DNA of 64,000 nucleotides from Raphanus sativus (lineage: Eukaryota; Streptophyta; Magnoliopsida; Brassicales; Brassicaceae): contig NW_026615392.1 of assembly GCF_000801105.2 (NCBI RefSeq), forward strand, positions 1 through 64,000. Direction: 5' to 3'. The stretch's first letter is position 1. Each line of letters starts with the position of its first letter. Below are positions 56,841-64,000 of this stretch, piece by piece. The translations under genes and the position numbers were made by a program. The notes under the pieces were generated by a model. That model did not search any database and was not told the DNA's origin. It saw only the letters and a program-made list of their open reading frames with translations.

Positions 56841-59770
56841 ATGTTCTTGACCCGCGCTTCGAAAGCGCGGGTCTTTTGGATTGTAAATAAATTTTGTGAG
56901 TTGGTATTTTGAAATTGTTGTACATTATTATGATACAAAGTCATATTATATCCAATTAGAGAATTTATCTGAAATTATATAATTTATGAATTATTTTATC
57001 TATGATTTTGTATGTACATCTTACGTAACTCTCTCTTATGTATGGATATTTTACCTCACCCGTAAAATAAAATTGAAATCAACTTGGAAATATAGGGACA
57101 GTTTGGGTTCGGGTCCAGGGCAAAATACATATTCGTTTTTCTGGATCTGCATGTTTCTTTTCGAGTCAATATCCTACGTGAGACATGACCGGATATCCAA
57201 GTATCTGAAACATTTTGTGTATGCTAGATATATTTAAGTATTTTAGATATTTTTTTTGGTATTAGAATACTTTATAAGTTTAAGTTAGGGCTTCGATTTT
57301 AGTTAAGGGCCTCAAGTAAAATTTAAATTATAAACCCCTATATTGGGTATTTAGAAACAATTTTCATATTTTCGGTTTCCTCGGATCAGATTTCAAGTAT
57401 GATTTTAGGTCGTTTTCGGTAGTTCGATATCTTTTGGGTATTTGTTTCGGGTTTCGGGTCTTTTTCCATGTTTCAGTATTTTCTTTTTGGTTTTAGGTAT
57501 TTCAAGTCTTTTTCGGGTCCTAAATATCCAAACAAAATCTGGATCCGCTATGTATCCGAAAATTACAGGTATTTTGAAGGTATTTGAATTATGGACCCAA
57601 ATCAACATGGAACGAAATGAACCAACCCAAACCTAAACCAAAAAGAATATAAATACTCGAAATGAACCAACCCGAAATGATTTTTTGTAATTAAAATTTT
57701 AGTCTTTTTAATAGTATAAACTATGTAAATACCCAAAAGAGCTTTAAAAGCGCAGATTCCAAATTTAAAATAATATTTAAAAATGAATTTCTATATCAGA
57801 TAGTATAGGTTTGAGCACATTTACCCGGAATCGCGAATCAAACTGAAAAAAACGAAACCAAAATTAAACTGAATTTTATAAATTGCCTAACATATCATAT
57901 ATCTCTGAAACCTAAAAATTGAAATCAAACCGAAAACCAATTGGGTAGCTTAATTTCAAAATACAAATTATAAACTCCGGGTATTATCTTAAGCTTATAT
58001 ATTGTAATATTTTCCGATTTTCCTATTTCAAATATATTTTTTCCTTTGAAAATATCATTAGTGTTAATGATTTTCTTGTTTTATAAACGTTTAATAAATG
58101 GTACATAGTTTAGATTTAGAGTTATGGTTTTAGGGATTATCGTTAATATTTGAATTGAATTGAATAACATGTTGTTAATATAAATTAAACTTGTTATTCA
58201 GTAACATTAAAAAGTTTGTTATGAGCACAGTCTATATATTATAAATTTATAGCATAAATTTGTGTTTAAATATTACTTTAAGCTATGACAAAAAGATTAA
58301 GCTCATAATGAACGTTTTATGAAACAACAATACTCTAAACGTATACTGTAAAGGTAAAACGAATGTTAGAGTTGACAAAAAGATGACGGTTAGATAATAT
58401 CATTATACTTATCATGAGTCTTTCTTCAAAACTTATAAAAGCAATGTATAAAAGTATTGCACTATGATCTTTTATTAATATTCTTAACAAAGAAGAAATA
58501 TGTAAGAGAAATATCTGTGGCCCAACATGTCAAAATCGTAAAATAGTGGTAGAGCAAAATATGATATAGTCGGGTTTTATTATTTCAAGTAGAATAATTT
58601 TATATGGTATATAGTTTAATATATATATAAAATATTTTTTACTCATATGGTTTTAAAATCATGTGTATCTTTTCATAATAAAAGTGTTAAACCATTGATC
58701 ATTAATTTTTAACATAATAATTTTAATAGTTTTAGTCATTTATTGTCATTTTTTAAAATTCAAAATATAACATATACGAAAAAATCTAAATTTTAATTTT
58801 ATAGCTAATTCGATTGTTTAATTTATTTTAATAATATAAAATTAAACAAAAAATGATGGAAGAGATATAAATTGTTATCAAATCTTTATTATTAGAAAAA
58901 TTAATTGTCATATATATATATTAGTCATTTATGGTAATTCCGTAGGTTTTATTTAAGGAAAGAAAATAAAATAATAATTATATCTCGCGGAACAATCATA
59001 AATGTTTCTATCATAAATATCATATTATATCATCATATCATATAGTTTAACCAACTAATGTATCTAACAACATATAAAAATTGAATGTGGACCTACTTAT
59101 TTTTCAATTAAATGTAATTGACTACCTATTGAGTGACACCTAAGCATTGGGATCTTTTTTAATTATTACAAAATTGAGGTTACAATTTTTCAAATGTTTC
59201 TCTTTTAATATAAGGGATGTGTATCTTTTCATAATAAAAGTGTTAAACCATTGATCATTAATTTTTAACATAATAATTTTAATAGTTTTAGTCATTTATT
59301 GTCATTTTTTAAAATTCAAAATATAACATATACGAAAAAATCTAAATTTTAATTTTATAGCTAATTCGATTGTTTAATTTATTTTAATAATATAAAATTA
59401 AACAAAAATGATGGAAGAGATATAAATTGTTATCAAATCTTTATTATTAGAAAAATTAATTGTCATATATATATTAGTCATTTATGGTAATTCCGTAGGT
59501 TTTATTTAAGGAAAGAAAATAAAATAGTAATTATATCTCGCGGAACAATCATAAATGTTTCTATCATAAATATCATATTATATCATCATATCATATAGTT
59601 TAACCAACTAATGTATCTAACAACATATAAAAATTGAATGTGGACCTACTTATTTTTCAATTAAATGTAATTGACTACCTATTGAGTGACACCTAAGCAT
59701 TGGGATCTTTTTTAATTATTACAAAATTGAGGTTACAATTTTTCAAATGTTTCTCTTTTAATATAAGGGA
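56841..59770 (-). mobile_element. Helitron with degraded 3' end and internal duplication (right arm)
   Basis: Mirror of 24696-27072. The 3' hairpin is at 56849-56873 and the 5' TC is at 59770. About 555 bases of its 5' part are present twice. Confidence 0.6.
58661..59769. repeat. Tandem duplication of about 555 bp (right arm only)
   Basis: 58661-59216 and 59217-59769 are near-identical direct repeats; the left arm has one copy (about 24697-25253). The junction shares ATGT between the two ends. The copies differ by small changes, for example ATAATAATT versus ATAGTAATT and A-run lengths. Confidence 0.9.
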
Positions 59771-60568
59771 TGTTTTTTTTGTTTTGTTATCCAAACTTTG
59801 AAAATATTGTCTATAACTCTAGTATTTTGAAAGTAACGAATGATGAGTTAAAATGTGATGAATCAATGTTTCAATAACACAATAATTTAATAGAATTGCA
59901 AAATCTAGAAATACTCAACTTTTTGAATAACAAAGATTCTACAATGAATTACAAAATCATTAAACCAATAACTAAAGATTTAAAGAGAATCATAAAATCG
60001 TCACACCACTAACAAAAAATTAATTAAAACTGTAAGAATCACTAAACCGACAGCAATAAAATCTATAAATTCTTCAAATTTTTAAAAGTTACACTCACAC
60101 TGATCTCCTAAAGAGGTAAAAAATTTTGAAAATAAAAATTTAAAAAATAGTTTCAAAAAGTATTTTCGAATTATAAAAAATGGAAAAAAAATTAAAAGTT
60201 CGATTTTCCAGAAAAAAATTATAAAAAATTTTGAATCTGAGAACATAATCTGAGATATAAAAAAGTTTATTTATTTTTCATTTTATTTATATACATATAT
60301 CTAGGGTATTAAAGTCATTGTACCTACTAAATAAAATATTTTGGTTATTTTCTTTTTGTTTTCTCTACAAAAACTAATGGTTTATCTAGGAGAATTGCCC
60401 TGTATTAAAACAAATCAAATGATCTTTTTTCCTCACCACCGAAACAGAAGCTCCTCGATTAGGCGCTCTTCGTTGCCAAGCAAACTCAGAATCTTCCAAA
60501 TCCAGGTGAAAGTTTCGATTTTGTAGTATGAGTCGGTATCCAATTTAACTGAAGGAATCGTTTTTCAT
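59771..60568. other. 5' region of MBD4-like gene (right)
   Basis: Mirror of 23883-24695, with the likely untranslated exon ending CTTCCAAATCCAG at about 60505 and a GTGAAAG donor. No separate gene. Confidence 0.5.
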
Positions 60569-62211
60569 ATGTCTAACGATGATAGTTCAGTGATGAGGAC
60601 TCGTGGGGCCTCGCCTAACCATTTAAACGACAGATCCAGCTCCGATGAGAGTCGCTCGTTTTTAATTGCCTGGAGAAGGGACAAGAAATAGTTTTGTTTC
60701 GTCTAGAAGTTTGGATGATTTGTTGTCTGAGTGTACTTATAAAGGTGGGAAGAGTAAGACATGGAATGGGTTTGGATGTAAAACCAGAACTAATCTTGTT
60801 ACTTCAGGGAACACTGTAAAGGAACAACCTTTTGATGATGAATCTCACGGAAGACAAGAATGTAGTGAATCTCTGACTCAAGTAAGAAGAGTTTCTCCGT
60901 ACTTCCAGGGAGCAACTGTTTCAGAACAGCACAAACAAGGGTGTAATTCTGATAGTGTTTCTTCTAAAACTCAAAGTGGAATAAGCTGTACTAGGAAAGC
61001 TAAAGTCCAAAGAGTTTCTCCATACTTCCAGGGAGCAACTAGTTCACCGTGTGATTCTGACAACTTTGCTTCTCAAAGTGGAAGAAAATCTAGGAAAAGA
61101 TGCAGCAAAGCTCTACCTAATGTCCGAAAAGTTTCTCCATACTTCCAGGGATCAACTGTTTCAGAACAGCCAAGAGATTTGCGTCAACATTTTAAGGTCG
61201 CGAAAGTTTCAAGATATTTCCATGGCCTGTCTGCGGATGGAATCCAAGTAAATGAATCACAAAAGGAGATATCAAGAAGGGTGAGGAAAACTCCTCTTGT
61301 GAGCCCTTCACTCTCTAAGCGTCAGAAGACTGATGAGGCATACCTGCGGAAAACGCCTGATAACACATGGGTGCCTCCACGTTCTCCATGTAATCTACTT
61401 CAAGAAGATCACTGGCATGATCCATGGCGGGTGTTGGTCATATGTATGCTTCTCAACAAAACTTCTGGTGCCCAGGTTCTGTCCTCATTCCTCTCCCTTT
61501 TCCGTATCTTTTGCTCAACTTGTATAAGTTTTTCCATTTACTTGTTGCATACCTTCTCGATCAGTTTGACAGCAACTAGTACTTGTAATCATTCTGAGAG
61601 AACCCAAAATTTGCTAGAGAGTAGGAAGTGAGACCTATGTTGGCTTGAATCTTTCAGTTTGACTGTCTCAGAAGAAGTAGATGTAATGCAAGTCTTTTGT
61701 TTAAATGAGTAATTGATTCAGACATGACTGGAACTGCTTGCTCTTGTTGAGTGCAGTAAGAAGAAAAGGCGTACTTGTTGGTCATTTGATTTTTCTAAAC
61801 GTTATTGCAGGCGCGAAGGGTGATATCAGACCTGTTTGCGCTGTGTCCTAATGCAATGACTGCTACACAAGTCGAAGAGAAAGAGATAGAGACTCTGATA
61901 ACACCTCTTGGACTACAGAAGAAGAGAGCCAAAATGATACAACGGCTTTCTCTCGAGTATCTTCAAGAGAGCTGGACTCATGTCACTCAACTGCATGGAG
62001 TTGGAAAGTAAGTCTTTGAATACTCAAAAAATCTGAAGAGTTTATTTCTGTTTTAAGAGTTTTTGCTCGAGATGCTTATAAGGGAATTATTCATAGGTAT
62101 GCAGCGGATGCATATGCCATATTCTGTAATGGGAAGTGGGATTGTGTGAAACCTGATGATCATATGCTAAACTATTACTGGGAATTCCTCAGGATTCGGT
62201 ATAAGTTATGA
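60569..62211 (+). pseudogene. MBD4L: MBD4-like HhH-GPD DNA glycosylase, right-arm copy, frameshifted
   Basis: Same three-exon layout as the left copy: 60569-61475, 61811-62007, 62097-62211. Exon 2 is identical and exon 3 keeps the catalytic Asp (KPDDHMLN). This copy keeps an upstream ATG (60569, MSNDDSSV) that the left lost. However, in exon 1 a T-run is one base shorter (CGTTTTTAATT, about 60659-60665) and about 28 bases (GGACAAGAAATAGTTTTG and on, about 60677-60705) replace 5 bases of the left copy. Read from the ATG, the frame reaches TAG at about 60690. The main frame is open afterwards but has no early ATG. A further 12-base in-frame difference (KTRT) lies near 60780. The first part of intron 1 is also replaced. 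Probably non-functional unless an alternative start is used. Confidence 0.8.
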
Positions 62212-62778
62212 GTGGGAAGATACATGTATGTATTGTGCTAATAATATTTTTGTGACTAAGTGATGACAGTATGTTTCAATTGCTTTTTGAATTTACTTTA
62301 GATGTGAATCTTCAAATTCAAATTGATTTAGTTTTCCAAACATACATAGGAAAATAAATCATAGCGTATAACAAAGTGTAAACCGTAGTGTATATAGTAA
62401 CATGCATAAAAGTGCAAACCATAGTGTACAACAGAGAGTACATCACAGCGTGTATTGGAGTATGGTGTATAGATTCCGGTGTACACGTTTTAAGTGTACG
62501 CTCTCCGTTATACGCTACAGTGTACGATCTGATGTAATTTATGATTTTGTTTGATTTAACTCTGTTAAATTAAAGTAATAACTCGCAAACTGAACCAAGT
62601 TTTTGTTTTCCCCAGCTGGTTTTAGATTAATGAAATTTGTAAAACATACAAGAGAGAGATTCTAACACCCGCAACAAATAAGAGACATAAACCCAAACAA
62701 ACGGATGGCTTAAACCCAAACAAATGGGTGACTTAAACCCAAACAATGGGTGACACTTGAAGAAACTACAAGACTCTA
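62212..62778. other. 3' flank of right MBD4-like gene with TACAC-type repeats
   Basis: Mirror of 21714-22280, including the short-repeat block (62345-62530) and the CCCAAACAAA units (62690-62755). Ends at the deletion junction. Confidence 0.55.
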
Positions 62779-63393
62779 ATATCATATAAAATCTAATATT
62801 TATAACTAATTGGACTTATATTATAAAAGTGTTATACAAACAATTTATAAATAAAATATTTTATATTTTATTTATATGATATATAAATTGGTTTTGATGT
62901 GTGATTTTTATTTTATTATTTTTATCAATAAATATTGAAAAATATTAAATGTTAACAAAATATTTATTAGGAAATTTATTTTGGTTAATATTCATTCTAT
63001 TAAAGAAATCTATTATTTAAATTAAGAAAAGACATTAAATACTTAAATCTATCATTTAAATAAGGAAAAGACAAAATTCTCTACTATCTTTGTTACCAAA
63101 CAAAATTTAATTTTTTTAAAGACTCTTATCCCTGTTACCAAACAAAAGCTTAAATTACTTCTACTTTAATAAGATAGATATAGAGATGGGTCATAATTTT
63201 TTCAATTCCAAAATCTTAGCATTCTTAATAACAAATAAAATAATTTATAAATACATAAAATATATAAACATATTTGAAATTAAAATAAATTTGTTTTAAA
63301 AAAAATCTTACGCCATTATTGTTTATTTTCTATAGTTTGACCCGTGGCCGTATAAATATTTGCTTTCACTTCAATTTTTTTCTTTGTTCAATG

Positions 63394-63438
<45 letters not shown>

Positions 63439-63946
63439 AAATTAATATGTATTACATAATTGTTAGTATAACATTTTAAAACAAAAATTTATTTATTACT
63501 TTAAATAATTATATTATGTGATTTTAATCGTCTATTATATCACAGTATATCATATAAAATCTAATATTTATAACTAATTGGACTTATATTATAAAAGTGT
63601 TATACTAACAATTTATAAATAAAATATTTTATATTTTATTTATATGATATATAAATTGATTTTGATGTGTGATTTTTATTTTATTATTTTTATCAATAAA
63701 TATTGAAAAATATTAAATGTTAACAAAATATTTATTAGGAAATTTATTTTGGTTAATATTCATTCTATTAAAGAAATCTATTATTTAAATTAAGAAAAGA
63801 CATTAAATACTTAAATCTATCATTTAAATAAGGAAAAGACAAAATTCTCTACTATCTTTGTTACCAAACAAAATTTAATTTTTTTAAAGACTCTTATCCC
63901 TGTTACCAAACAAAAGCTTAAAGTACTTCTACTTTAATAAGATAGA
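62779..63946 (-). mobile_element. Helitron with head-to-tail copies, 3'-truncated (right arm)
   Basis: Mirror of 18072-19258. On the minus strand the first copy starts TCTATCTTATTAAAGTAG at 63946 and the second at 63178. The second is cut by the 2455 bp deletion, so the CTAG end is missing. A TA microsatellite is at about 63400-63435. Confidence 0.75.
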
Positions 63947-64000
63947 TAAATGAATCAATATAACTGACTTTAATGTTTTTTTACAAAATATATATTAATC
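63947..64000 (-). mobile_element. Outer Helitron fragment at window end
   Basis: Matches 18018-18071 in reverse, so the outer Helitron of the left side is also present here and the inverted duplication continues past the window. Confidence 0.7.

Larger units (their letters stand above)
51312..64000. repeat. Right arm of giant inverted duplication
   Basis: Reverse complement of 18018-32590, running past the window end. Relative to the left arm it lacks 2455 bases (junction at 62778/62779), has a tandem duplication (58661-59769), longer TA repeats (about 55945-55980) and several small changes in the MBD4-like gene. Confidence 0.95.

Noticed and set aside
1..64000. tRNA, rRNA or CRISPR arrays
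   Set aside because: Reading both strands I saw no cloverleaf-like tRNA gene, no rRNA segment and no regularly spaced repeats; the tRNA-Met-like words are retroelement primer sites.

Overview
The window is repeat-dense plant nuclear DNA, most likely from a Brassica or close crucifer. That assignment is inferred from an MBD4-like glycosylase gene, an F-box/LRR/FBD gene, many Helitrons ending in a GC-rich hairpin plus CTAG, and chromovirus-type Ty3/gypsy elements. Host genes are few: one RPA1-like pseudogene (369-2235), one F-box/LRR/FBD pseudogene (6237-7851, minus), and two copies of an MBD4-like HhH-GPD DNA glycosylase gene (22281-23882 minus; 60569-62211 plus). Almost everything else is mobile DNA.

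The main structure is a very large inverted duplication. The left arm is 18018-32590 and the right arm 51312-64000, with an 18.7 kb spacer. The right arm runs off the window, so the repeat is longer than seen. Both arms carry, from the outside inwards: a Helitron, the MBD4-like gene (transcribed outwards in both), further nested Helitrons, and a decayed gypsy 3' end. The arms are very similar but not identical. The right arm has a 2455 bp deletion, a ~555 bp tandem duplication and a frameshift near the start of its glycosylase gene. The left arm has lost the upstream ATG by a 10 bp deletion but keeps an otherwise open three-exon gene.

The spacer is a nest of Ty3/gypsy elements around a 100-N assembly gap (38066-38165). 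A minus-strand element (32591-36768) has an intact 1.2-kaa pol frame and no gag; its LTR end is exactly the inner boundary of the left arm. It is joined head-on, at an 8 bp palindrome, to the 3' end of a plus-strand element. A chromodomain element (38166-45221) sits inside the integrase region of a second gypsy (45222-47457), which sits inside a third (47458-49728). The chromodomain element carries many one-base homopolymer-type indels beside the gap, which look at least partly like sequence error.

Left of the arms: Helitron ends (1-5525), the F-box pseudogene, a complete young gag-only LTR element with PBS, PPT and 5 bp target duplication (9286-13133, minus), a fragment with an LTR or pararetrovirus-like leader (13784-15595), and a hierarchy of nested Helitrons (15596-20640). 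Gene-poor stretches are mostly AT-rich transposon remnants. The possibility that the inverted arrangement is partly an assembly product of two haplotypes or paralogues placed around the gap must be kept open.
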